6,916 nucleotides of DNA from assembly GCA_022844575.1 (NCBI GenBank), contig JALHLL010000188.1, forward strand, positions 1-6,916, read 5' to 3'. A model generated the notes under the pieces. The model made no database searches. It saw nothing but the letters and a program-made list of their open reading frames with translations, and was not told where the DNA came from. A program made the translations under genes and the position numbers. This DNA comes from a bacterium (GTDB taxonomy: Bacteria > Bacteroidota > Ignavibacteria > Kapaibacteriales > UBA961). Position 1 is the stretch's first letter, and every line of letters starts with the position of its first letter. Below, one piece after another: positions 1 to 6,033 of this stretch.

Positions 1-24
1 AATCTTGTAATTATGATATTTCAT
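1..24 (-). CDS. 5' end of an unidentified gene running off the left edge
   Basis: On the minus strand an ATG (bases 24-22) follows the strong ribosome binding site AAAGGAG (31-37) with a 6-base spacer. The eight codons inside the window read MKYHNYKI with no stop. This is too short to assign a family. The basic, polar start could be cytoplasmic or the n-region of a signal peptide. It is divergent from the T9SS cargo gene at 134, with about 109 bases between the two starts. Confidence rests almost entirely on the quality of the ribosome binding site. Confidence 0.5.
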
Positions 25-30
25 GAAAAA

Positions 31-37
31 CTCCTTT
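31..37 (-). promoter_or_regulatory. Shine-Dalgarno site for the left-edge gene
   Basis: The minus strand reads AAAGGAG, 6 bases before the ATG at 24. It is among the best anti-16S matches in the window and is the main evidence that a gene starts here. Confidence 0.55.
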
Positions 38-133
38 AAGTTCTATACAAATCTAAATATAATTACCTGATAATTAACAAGTTAATTTATAGAGCCGCCC
101 ATTAATACATTCGCAAAGAACAAACAAACGATA

Positions 134-1678
134 ATGAAACGCTTCTCTAGAGTATTTGCATTAGATAAGATATTTGCGGTAGGCGATTCGGGGATATACG
201 TGTCAAGGAATGATAGTGTTGATTTTAAAAGGATTCTAGACTTTTCCAGTATAGGCGATTCAACTACTGTCAACTATGAAAATGGTATTGCTTATGTGAC
301 ATCAGGAAAGTACATTTACAAATCAAACGATAAAGGTAAAAGTTGGAGAAAAGATAGCGTACCATTTATTGTAAAGCACTTTCAGAGGTCGAAGAAACAT
401 TTCTATGCTGTCGATAGTAAAAAAAGACTGTGGAAAGCGGACGTGAATGATTGGAAATGGGGAATTCTTTTGAATACGATTTCATCAAAAAGGGATATAA
501 CATGTCTATATGTTGAGGACAAGCAAATAATTTTCGGAATAAAGTATGAGGGAATAAAAAGATACTCCATTGAATTGGATAAATGGATAGATGAGGAAAT
601 ACAAATTCCATCGGTAACACCATACAATGTGAAAATATCTGATGAAGGAATATATGCTTTCCCTTTGTATAGCTCATCAACATTGTTTTCAGGGTACTGT
701 CGTTCAACGGATTTAGGAAATAATTGGAAAATATGTCACATAGCTCCCTATGGAATGATGTATGCTCGTATTTCAAACAAAACTAAATATTATAATAGAA
801 TTTTTCATGATTTTGATGTCGGCTACAATATGTGTTATGCATTTAGTGAATATCTTGGATTAGGTAATATTATTCCTATGGTACTCCCTGAAAGGGATAA
901 TACTTGTAAATTTACTTTTGTATTAAAGGACAAAATAATGTACTTAAGTACAAAGCTTGACAGTATTACAGTGTCGAAAAATAAATTAGTCTTATTAAAA
1001 CACAAAACTAATTTTCCTTTTGAATCAATCTCTGATCAGTATGGGAATACAATTGTTGATATATTTACTATTGCCGATACGGTGCTGTGCCATAAATCTA
1101 ATGACTCTAATTCTTATTATTCTGTGGATTATGGGGAAAATTGGTCACGATATAATAACTGGAGAAATGCATATGGTAAGAGTGTTACTATAATTCAAAT
1201 AGGAGAAAAATACCTTAGTGTTGAGAAAAGTGGTGTAATAAGGGGATTTAATAAAACAAGACAATCTTGGAATACCATTCATGATGCGCTACCCGGTAGG
1301 GTTAGTGTTTATGACTATGATTATAATGATTCTTTATTCGTTATGAGTAATGAGAACGGAGTATTTTATATAACATCCGATGATTTATCGGAAATTACTT
1401 CTGTAGAGGAGATGCCCAATAAAATCGAAAGTAATTTTATTGTATCGCCATTACCCTTCGACGAAACTTTAAATATCACCTTGAACAAATATGATGGTAA
1501 TGAACCATATACTGTTATACTCTATGATAGTATAGGTAGGAAGAAACTTGTATTAGCAAATCAAACAGCAGCGAGCATTTCGATAAATACCGGCGAATGG
1601 AATGACGGTGTGTACTTTATAGAAATCAGCACGAATAATAAACGTAAAGTCAATAAAGTGATAAAAATCGGCGGATAG
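134..1678 (+). CDS. Beta-propeller-like protein with T9SS type A C-terminal sorting domain, no visible signal peptide
   Basis: This 514-residue protein has a body rich in short beta-strand patterns and three Asp-box (BNR-like) motifs: SNDKGKSW (64-71), STDLGNNW (191-198) and SVDYGENW (330-337). Such motifs mark sialidase/photosystem-assembly-type propellers, here without visible enzymatic residues. Residues about 436-514 form a T9SS type A sorting domain: SPLPFDETLNI, then YDSIGRKK, then DGVYFIEI, then a basic tail ending KVIKIGG. Known proteins of this type cross the inner membrane by Sec and the outer membrane by T9SS, and are then released or anchored at the cell surface. The oddity is the N terminus: MKRFSRVFALDK is followed at once by propeller-like sequence with no hydrophobic core. 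In-frame stops lie at 83-85, 71-73 and 68-70, so no longer start exists in this frame, and no Shine-Dalgarno precedes 134. The gene may be a 5'-truncated copy. The sorting domain is a confident call; the substrate or role is unknown. Confidence 0.85.
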   Translation: MKRFSRVFALDKIFAVGDSGIYVSRNDSVDFKRILDFSSIGDSTTVNYENGIAYVTSGKYIYKSNDKGKSWRKDSVPFIVKHFQRSKKHFYAVDSKKRLWKADVNDWKWGILLNTISSKRDITCLYVEDKQIIFGIKYEGIKRYSIELDKWIDEEIQIPSVTPYNVKISDEGIYAFPLYSSSTLFSGYCRSTDLGNNWKICHIAPYGMMYARISNKTKYYNRIFHDFDVGYNMCYAFSEYLGLGNIIPMVLPERDNTCKFTFVLKDKIMYLSTKLDSITVSKNKLVLLKHKTNFPFESISDQYGNTIVDIFTIADTVLCHKSNDSNSYYSVDYGENWSRYNNWRNAYGKSVTIIQIGEKYLSVEKSGVIRGFNKTRQSWNTIHDALPGRVSVYDYDYNDSLFVMSNENGVFYITSDDLSEITSVEEMPNKIESNFIVSPLPFDETLNITLNKYDGNEPYTVILYDSIGRKKLVLANQTAASISINTGEWNDGVYFIEISTNNKRKVNKVIKIGG

Positions 1679-1880
1679 GTTTTAAGTAGCGGAGACTTCT
1701 TCACGAGAGTATAGTCCTTTGCAATAATATACTGCATAAACGACACACTTATGGAACAAAAAAGACTGTTATCTTTGTACGGCTGTTTTTATTCGAAAAT
1801 AGGGTGTGTTTTAAATCGGCGCTTTCGGAGATGAGAAATGTAATTTATCTTATGAATTTTTCTTTGAGGGTAATATTCTG

Positions 1881-2417
1881 TCACCATCCCATTCTGTCCA
1901 TTAACCTTGTAATATGTGCCAAATGGTGATTGCCATGCCAAGCATAGATACCGATATTCTCTTGTAACTCGACGGTTCTATTACTCGACGGATGTATAAA
2001 TGTTCTTTTTAATTGTAAATTATCTAAACTACGTAAAAGAACTACCCAACGTGTATGAACACCATCCAGTATATGTAATGATGGCTCAATCGGCATATTA
2101 CTTGAGTCCTTTAGTTCAGCCCATAATTCTTCATGATATGGCTTAATGATCGGGGTATCCTCCGTAAGAGCGAGTTTGAAACGTATAATACTGTTCATGT
2201 GGCTATCAGCGCAGTGATGCACAACTTGGCGTATTGTCCAGCCATCCGGTCTATATAGTGTATTGAGCTGTTCTTCGGACAAATTCTCTACGGCTTTCCT
2301 TAAACGAGTAGGGAAGTGCTCTATATCGGAAATATATTCATTGATAATTTTTTCGGTGAAGTTTTCCGGTTTATTGAATTTTCCTATCGGATATCGTAAT
2401 TTCTCTAAAGAGTGCAT
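1881..2417 (-). CDS. YfiT/BstA-like DinB-superfamily metal-dependent protein (putative bacillithiol transferase)
   Basis: The protein is 178 residues long, the usual size for the YfiT family. It starts with the typical YPIGKF segment (9-14). Next comes RPDGWTIRQVVHHCADSHMN (56-75), then RFKLALTED (79-87), IKPYHEELWAEL (91-102) and YAWHGNHHLAHI (158-169) before a GW terminus. Bacillus subtilis YfiT binds a metal through His67, His160 and His164; the equivalents here are His68, His161 and His165, all present in a four-helix DinB-type fold. Family members (BstA) are thought to conjugate the thiol bacillithiol to electrophiles, and some are annotated as metal-dependent hydrolases. It is the last gene of a three-gene minus-strand unit, 30 bases after the DUF3052-like gene. 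The family is clear; the thiol substrate is inferred, since bacillithiol-type thiols occur in some Bacteroidota and Chlorobiota. Confidence 0.88.
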   Translation of the reverse strand: MHSLEKLRYPIGKFNKPENFTEKIINEYISDIEHFPTRLRKAVENLSEEQLNTLYRPDGWTIRQVVHHCADSHMNSIIRFKLALTEDTPIIKPYHEELWAELKDSSNMPIEPSLHILDGVHTRWVVLLRSLDNLQLKRTFIHPSSNRTVELQENIGIYAWHGNHHLAHITRLMDRMGW

Positions 2418-2447
2418 TTCTTTGATAGCTGTTTTTATAGAAAAAAA

Positions 2448-2903
2448 TTATGATTTGTTTGTTCGTTTTTTTCCTTCATCGGAAATAGCAAAACCGCGCG
2501 TCATGGTTTTAATATACTCTGTTTTTCTGAAACGTAATGCCGACCAATCTTCATCAATTGCTACCATACGTACACCTTCAAGCCCGTACTTACCTAATTC
2601 TTGCCAACCCGTGTCGCGGTTAAAATCACATTTGTATTTTTTTGAAGTGGTTTTAGGATAGCAAAACCAAAGGACAGCATCACCTTTAAGCAATGGATAT
2701 AATGCCGCGATTGATTCATGTATTTGGTTAAGCTGCATAACGAATACAATGCTGAAATCAGCTTGTTGTACATTGTTCAATTCCTTTACTATAGAACCGT
2801 ATTCAGACATTATCGTTAATTCACTTTCAAATGATTCAGGTGAATTGAGTACAATTATTGAGCTTTGATTTTTATAATTAAGTTTTTTGAAGAGTGGAGT
2901 CAT
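2448..2903 (-). CDS. DUF3052-like conserved protein of unknown function
   Basis: The protein is 151 residues long. It opens with MTPLFKKLNYKNQSSIIVLN, an amphipathic start followed by a beta strand and NSPESFE, the pattern seen in DUF3052-like proteins (strand, then a P-E-[GS]-[FY] turn). Residues 47-77 (ADFSIVFVMQLNQ, then a helix, then LLKGDAVLWFCYPK at 71-84) give a second strand-helix-strand. The most conserved part is the C-terminal third: a Lys-rich TSKKYKCDFNRD segment, then GWQELGKYGLEGV, then VAIDEDWSALRFRK. The repeated strand-helix pattern suggests a Rossmann-like fold, but no catalytic residue or cofactor motif is evident. Close relatives in Bacteroidota are usually hypothetical proteins. 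It sits 21 bases after the thioesterase and 30 before the YfiT-like gene, so it is probably co-transcribed. The family name comes from remembered motif similarity rather than a search. Confidence 0.75.
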   Translation of the reverse strand: MTPLFKKLNYKNQSSIIVLNSPESFESELTIMSEYGSIVKELNNVQQADFSIVFVMQLNQIHESIAALYPLLKGDAVLWFCYPKTTSKKYKCDFNRDTGWQELGKYGLEGVRMVAIDEDWSALRFRKTEYIKTMTRGFAISDEGKKRTNKS

Positions 2904-2924
2904 GGTATAAGTACTTTTGGGTAT

Positions 2925-3344
2925 TCAGAAATTTCTTTTTTCAAGCGATTCCATATTGTTGCGTAGTATATCAGGGATATTGTGTTTCTTATTATTATCG
3001 AAGTCAAACAAAACTATTATATCTTCCGCCTCAGCCGCAATATTTTTATCAGCATCCAACATTGTATGATGTAGATGAAAGCTTGTGTTTTTTATTTGTG
3101 AGAGGAGCGTTCGTACCAATATGGTACCCGGATAATGCAAAGGTTTTAAGAAATCACATTTGCATGATGCTAAGATAGGGCCTATATTATATTTTCGATA
3201 ATAGTCGTTTAATTGTATCATATCCCAATAATGGACTCGCGCAGATTGTATAAAACGAAAGTATGATACATTATTGATATGTTTAAAATAATCCATGTCG
3301 CTCCAGTCGAGCCGTAGTTCTATTTCAGTCTGATATGTATTCAT
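2925..3344 (-). CDS. Hotdog-fold acyl-CoA thioesterase (4HBT/YbgC family)
   Basis: The protein is 139 residues long, normal for a single hotdog domain. The family signature is at the N terminus: RLDWSDMDYFKHINNVSYFRFIQSARVHYW (11-40), with Asp18 in the position of the catalytic aspartate of 4-hydroxybenzoyl-CoA thioesterase (Asp17). It is followed by His22, Asn24 and Asn25 of the H-x-N-N motif. The residue before His22, often glycine, is lysine here. Later strands (ILASCKCDFLKPLHYPGTILVRT and TSFHLHHTML) fit the central sheet. The family hydrolyses acyl-CoA thioesters in the cytoplasm; chain length or aromatic preference cannot be read from the sequence. It is the first gene of the minus-strand trio. 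Upstream, AGGAG lies 11 bases before the ATG, which is long, with a closer AAAGAAG. The divergent region 3345-3522 carries its promoter. Confidence 0.87.
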   Translation of the reverse strand: MNTYQTEIELRLDWSDMDYFKHINNVSYFRFIQSARVHYWDMIQLNDYYRKYNIGPILASCKCDFLKPLHYPGTILVRTLLSQIKNTSFHLHHTMLDADKNIAAEAEDIIVLFDFDNNKKHNIPDILRNNMESLEKRNF

Positions 3345-3441
3345 GTTCTTCTTTGCTCCTGACTCATACGCAATACTTCATTATACTCTATCTGGTATCG
3401 CATTACAATACTTCGGTGTCGCTTCTGCATTACATTTCTTA

Positions 3442-3454
3442 TATTACGGTAATA
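3442..3454. repeat. 13-bp perfect odd palindrome in the divergent intergenic region
   Basis: TATTAC, one central G, then GTAATA reads the same on both strands. It lies about 98 bases before the thioesterase start on one side and 69 before the SRPBCC start on the other. A palindrome of this size between divergent genes is a reasonable operator candidate for a dimeric repressor, though no regulator gene is encoded nearby. Confidence 0.45.
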
Positions 3455-3467
3455 GTTCAAAAATACA

Positions 3468-3488
3468 AACCAAACACTCCGTTTGGTT
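3468..3488. promoter_or_regulatory. Perfect 8-bp inverted repeat upstream of the SRPBCC gene (operator or leader hairpin)
   Basis: The left arm AACCAAAC (3468-3475), spacer ACTCC and right arm GTTTGGTT (3481-3488) match perfectly and end 34 bases before the ATG at 3523. No run of T follows on the plus strand, so it is not an obvious terminator for plus-strand transcription. It may be an operator or a hairpin in the 5' leader of the SRPBCC-kinase transcript. On the minus strand it is followed by a T-rich stretch (TGTATTTTTG), so a block to antisense transcription is also possible. The repeat is certain; its role is inferred. Confidence 0.5.
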
Positions 3489-3508
3489 ATAAACAAATTC
3501 ATTTTATC

Positions 3509-3514
3509 AAGGAG
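3509..3514 (+). promoter_or_regulatory. Shine-Dalgarno site for the SRPBCC gene
   Basis: AAGGAG lies 8 bases before the ATG at 3523 and fixes that start. It is clearly stronger than the sites of most other genes in the window. Confidence 0.8.
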
Positions 3515-3522
3515 AACGATAT

Positions 3523-3942
3523 ATGAGTATCGAGTTCAAACATGCGGTTATTATAAACTGTAGTCTGCAAACTGCATATCAGTCAATAGTTCTTGCCGAG
3601 AACATTGTTCGTTTTTTTCCGACTGAAGCAAGTGGCAATATGGAGGCGGGTAAGGTTATAGAATGGAAGTGGGGTACACAAAAGTGTGATGTTAAGGTTT
3701 CGGAACTTGAAGTTAACAAATGTATAAAATTCGATTGGCAGGCACATAAGGTTGAATATGATACCTCAACCGTCATTGAATTGGAAAAAAAAGACTCTAA
3801 AACAAAGGTTATTGTGAAAGAGTCCGGTTGGTTACAGGATGAGGAAGGAATAACAAGTGCAATAGAACATAGTGCCGGCTGGATGCACTTTCTGTTGTGT
3901 ATGAAAACGTGGCTTGAGCATGGCATTGATTTAAGAGTATAA
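3523..3942 (+). CDS. SRPBCC / AHSA1-like START-domain protein
   Basis: The protein is 139 residues long, a single SRPBCC domain at its usual length. The pattern is classic: a first strand FKHAVIINCSLQTAYQSIV (5-23), a helix, then FFPTEASGNMEAGKVIEWKWG (31-51). Strands around KFDWQ and TSTVIELEKKDSKTKVIVKESGW (81-103) follow, and the long C-terminal helix carries GWMHFLLCMKTWLEHGID (119-136). The G-W-x-x-x-L-x-x-L-K-x-x-L-E-x-G-ID ending is typical of the AHSA1 (Aha1 C-terminal-like) subgroup. The fold makes a hydrophobic pocket for lipids or small hydrophobic ligands; no ligand can be assigned. The start is supported by AAGGAG at 3509-3514. It is first in the plus-strand set, 40 bases before the kinase gene, and sits behind the inverted repeats in 3442-3488. 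Confidence 0.85.
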   Translation: MSIEFKHAVIINCSLQTAYQSIVLAENIVRFFPTEASGNMEAGKVIEWKWGTQKCDVKVSELEVNKCIKFDWQAHKVEYDTSTVIELEKKDSKTKVIVKESGWLQDEEGITSAIEHSAGWMHFLLCMKTWLEHGIDLRV

Positions 3943-3982
3943 GAGCGGTTTTTACAATTCCATTTTTTAGAGTGAATAGATT

Positions 3983-4828
3983 GTGATATTTATCGAGGAA
4001 ATTCATACTGCAATAAAAACAGGTTCCAGCGTACCTGTTATCGGCTTGGGTGAGGATAATGAGCAAAAATTTATTAAACTTTTCGGCTCAGGAGATAGTG
4101 TATATTCACTGATTACCGAGTTTATTATAAGTTCTATCGCAGAAGCACTCTGTTTACCGGTTTTATCTAAACAATTAGTATTGATAGATGAAAATACTAC
4201 TCCAAATGTATTGTATGAGGAAGTTCGTGATATGATCCGAAAGAGTTTCGGAATCAATTTAGCTTATACATATTATGAACAGAATAACAGTGTATCGATA
4301 CAAGAAGTTTTAAGAGACTTACCACTGATTCATAAACAACGATTGTTTCTATTGGATGTACTTTTCCGCAATATAGATAGAACATCGCATAATCACGGAA
4401 TTATTCGTGTCAACAATTCTTTGTGCATTTCGGATTTTGGAGTTTCGCTTATAATCCGGTCAATGATGAATGGAAAAATCCATAATGACGGTATTGTTAC
4501 GAATCAACTACTAAAGGAACATTGCACTTATACGGAGGATATAACTGAACAAACAATACAAGATTTTTTTGAATGTATTCAGAAGGTACATTTCCATACG
4601 ATAGTGCATAATATCCCCGAAATGTGGATTAGAATATGTTCTTCCTTAGAACTCGTTAAAGCAAAGAATGTACTTGTTGAATTATTGATGAAGGTAGCAT
4701 CCGACAAAAATGCCTTTACTGACTTCTTATCGGTTATATATACAACAGAGCGGATGGACGAACAAGAACAGAGAGAAAAGAAAGCAAAAAATCGAAAGAA
4801 ATTCGAGGAGATGATGGGGTTGAAATAA
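3983..4828 (+). CDS. HipA-like (HipA_2-type) kinase, solo, GTG start
   Basis: The protein is 281 residues long. The N-terminal lobe has TGSSVPVIG (13-21), matching the G-S-S-x-P start of HipA_2-like proteins. FIKLF follows, with candidate ATP-binding Lys32, then a helix with Glu46 (LITEFIISSIAEALCLPVL). The C lobe has LLDVLFRNIDRTSHN (123-137), with candidate catalytic Asp132 and Asn137. Then comes ISDFGVSLII (149-158), whose Asp151 would bind Mg. HipA kinases phosphorylate serine or threonine in protein targets such as glutamyl-tRNA synthetase; this shorter group has no known target. Relatives usually carry D-H-G where this one has D-F-G. A charged helix (257-281) ends the protein. No HipB-type DNA-binding partner is present on either side. 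An in-frame TAG at 3977-3979 rules out a longer reading, so GTG at 3983 is the best start, with only weak AGAGTGA ahead. It lies 40 bases after the SRPBCC gene and is probably co-transcribed. Domain call fairly secure; activity inferred. Confidence 0.78.
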   Translation: MIFIEEIHTAIKTGSSVPVIGLGEDNEQKFIKLFGSGDSVYSLITEFIISSIAEALCLPVLSKQLVLIDENTTPNVLYEEVRDMIRKSFGINLAYTYYEQNNSVSIQEVLRDLPLIHKQRLFLLDVLFRNIDRTSHNHGIIRVNNSLCISDFGVSLIIRSMMNGKIHNDGIVTNQLLKEHCTYTEDITEQTIQDFFECIQKVHFHTIVHNIPEMWIRICSSLELVKAKNVLVELLMKVASDKNAFTDFLSVIYTTERMDEQEQREKKAKNRKKFEEMMGLK

Positions 4829-4900
4829 TTGTTTAATATGCTGTAGAAGTATTTGAAAATGTAACCTATTTGGCAGTTAAGTGTCTTCTTTTCATAATAG

Positions 4901-4906
4901 AAAGGA
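4901..4906 (+). promoter_or_regulatory. Shine-Dalgarno site for the Cys-motif protein
   Basis: AAAGGA lies 6 bases before the ATG at 4913 and supports that start. The 84-base gap after the kinase gene leaves room for a separate promoter, but I see no clear one. Confidence 0.65.
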
Positions 4907-4912
4907 ATAGCC

Positions 4913-5887
4913 ATGCAAACCGAACGCAAAATCCTATCTGTTCCAGAGCCGTGTTCAGAAGACTGGAATGCCATGTCAGAGACTGAAAAAGGCAGATATT
5001 GTGCCGTATGCGACAAAACGCTTGTCAATTTTGCCGAAATGTCCGATGAACAAATCGCTAAAACAATCGAAGATAAAAAGTCAAAGGGTGAAAAAGTATG
5101 CGGACATTTTCGTAATGATCAATTAAACCGACCTCTGCACACAGTTTTACAATACTCACGTCAGTATATTTCATTGCCGGTAATTGCTTCAGGTGCTATG
5201 CTTTTATCATCTATGCATATTGAAGAAGGGCAGAGTAGAGCCTTTCAACATACAGCGGGGGCGATTGGAGTCCCTAATAAAATTCATGTCTTAGGAGATG
5301 TTGCTGAGTTTGATATAGAGCAGAGAGAAAACGTTCTGCATGGTCAAGTTCTAGATGAGCGTGGTAAGCCCGCACAGTATGCTTCCATACAAGCATTTAA
5401 TAATGAAACAATAGAACCTGTTTATACAGATAAGCATGGAAAATTCACATTGATAACTTCTGAGACTGAAAATATTATGTTGTTTGCAAGTTACCGTAAT
5501 AAAAGTTCATCAACTATACTCATTCCGCTATTATCAAATGCTCCTTATATAACCTTTACCCTCAATCAAAGCAGATTATCGAATGTAACGGAAGGTAAGG
5601 TTGATTTTGTATTAGGTGGTATAGGTATAGATGCTTACGAATCTGAAAACAGTATTTCAGGTATTCTAACCGATGAAAACGGAAATCCTATTGCCGATGC
5701 GATGATTACCGTTGATGTATTGAAAAACAGAATATATTCAAAAGTGGATGGTACATTTACTTTGCCTACATTATCGGCAGGCGACTATATTATTACGATA
5801 AAACATAAGGATTTTAAGAAAAAAGAAATTTACAGAAATGTACCTTCAGAGTTTAAACGTATTAGTATTGTGTTGGAATCGGAGTAA
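4913..5887 (+). CDS. Membrane protein with N-terminal four-Cys motif and two carboxypeptidase-like regulatory domains
   Basis: The protein is 324 residues long. Residues 1-75 form a cysteine module common in Bacteroidota: PEPCSEDWNAMSETEKGRYC (11-30) with Cys14 and Cys30, then Cys33 in AVCDKTLVNF, a conserved MSDEQI segment, and Cys63 in KVCGHFRNDQL. The four cysteines could bind zinc or another metal, which is inferred. A hydrophobic stretch at about 85-101 (YISLPVIASGAMLLSSM) is a likely membrane anchor. The module would then be cytoplasmic and the rest periplasmic. Two CarboxypepD_reg-like beta-sandwiches follow: about 142-218 (LHGQVLDERGKPAQYASIQAF, then TDKHGKFTL) and about 247-322 (ISGILTDENGNPIADAMITV, then VDGTFTLPTLSAGDYIITI). 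Such domains act in protein binding or as folding units and have no peptidase activity themselves. Relatives are uncharacterised and often occur in several copies per genome. It is the third plus-strand gene in a row; a functional tie to the kinase is not shown. Confidence 0.82.
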   Translation: MQTERKILSVPEPCSEDWNAMSETEKGRYCAVCDKTLVNFAEMSDEQIAKTIEDKKSKGEKVCGHFRNDQLNRPLHTVLQYSRQYISLPVIASGAMLLSSMHIEEGQSRAFQHTAGAIGVPNKIHVLGDVAEFDIEQRENVLHGQVLDERGKPAQYASIQAFNNETIEPVYTDKHGKFTLITSETENIMLFASYRNKSSSTILIPLLSNAPYITFTLNQSRLSNVTEGKVDFVLGGIGIDAYESENSISGILTDENGNPIADAMITVDVLKNRIYSKVDGTFTLPTLSAGDYIITIKHKDFKKKEIYRNVPSEFKRISIVLESE

Positions 5888-5919
5888 GAAGATAGAAGTG
5901 CATTTGAAAAAGAAAAGAT

Positions 5920-5942
5920 TGGTCATTTCAATAAATGAACCA
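5920..5942 (-). terminator. Possible terminator hairpin between convergent genes
   Basis: TCATTT (5923-5928) pairs with AAATGA (5933-5938) around a CAAT loop. The stem is extended by TGG/CCA (5920-5922 with 5940-5942) with one bulged A. Read on the minus strand it is followed by AATCTTTTCTTTTT, so it could terminate the beta-barrel gene, whose stop lies about 90 bases upstream on that strand. The plus-strand side has no T tract. The stem is AT-rich and weak, so the call is tentative. Confidence 0.3.
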
Positions 5943-6033
5943 TGAGCGGAAGATTAGGTAAGGTATGTAGGAAAGTAAAAATAGTGTCAACAGTATCATG
6001 AGTAAAGATTAGGATATTCAAAGTGTTTTGTCT

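Noticed and set aside
82..273. Minus-strand 63-codon reading with a hydrophobic stretch near its end
   Set aside because: It overlaps the 5' part of the T9SS cargo gene antisense, has no ribosome binding site, and the hydrophobic stretch is at the C terminus.
366..776. Minus-strand 136-codon reading inside the propeller gene
   Set aside because: It is antisense to a convincing coding region, its composition is that of a complement frame, and no family is recognisable.
1751..1834. 27-residue plus-strand reading in the convergent spacer
   Set aside because: It has a start codon but no Shine-Dalgarno and no recognisable pattern; a reading this short is expected by chance.
1679..1880. Search for a shared terminator between the convergent propeller and YfiT-like genes
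   Set aside because: I found no stem longer than a few base pairs with a following T run.
2263..2661. Plus-strand 132-codon reading
   Set aside because: It runs antisense across the junction of the YfiT-like and DUF3052-like genes, both of which have strong family motifs.
3458..3465. Minus-strand TATTTTTG, matching the Bacteroidota -7 promoter pattern TAnnTTTG
   Set aside because: No TTTG lies at the expected distance upstream, and one such match is likely by chance in AT-rich DNA.
3335..3526. Plus-strand 63-codon reading rich in Tyr, Ile and Ser across the divergent spacer
   Set aside because: It overlaps two gene starts, lacks a ribosome binding site, and its composition looks like translated AT-rich noncoding DNA.
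3579..4257. Several minus-strand readings opposite the SRPBCC and kinase genes
   Set aside because: They are antisense shadows rich in Ser and Phe with no domain pattern.
3983..4828. HipBA toxin-antitoxin module
   Set aside because: Only a kinase of the shorter HipA-like type is present; no helix-turn-helix partner is encoded on either side, so a toxin-antitoxin call is not supported.
4579..5028. Minus-strand 149-codon reading spanning the kinase end and Cys-motif gene start
   Set aside because: It covers two well supported genes and the ribosome binding site at 4901, with no family signal of its own.
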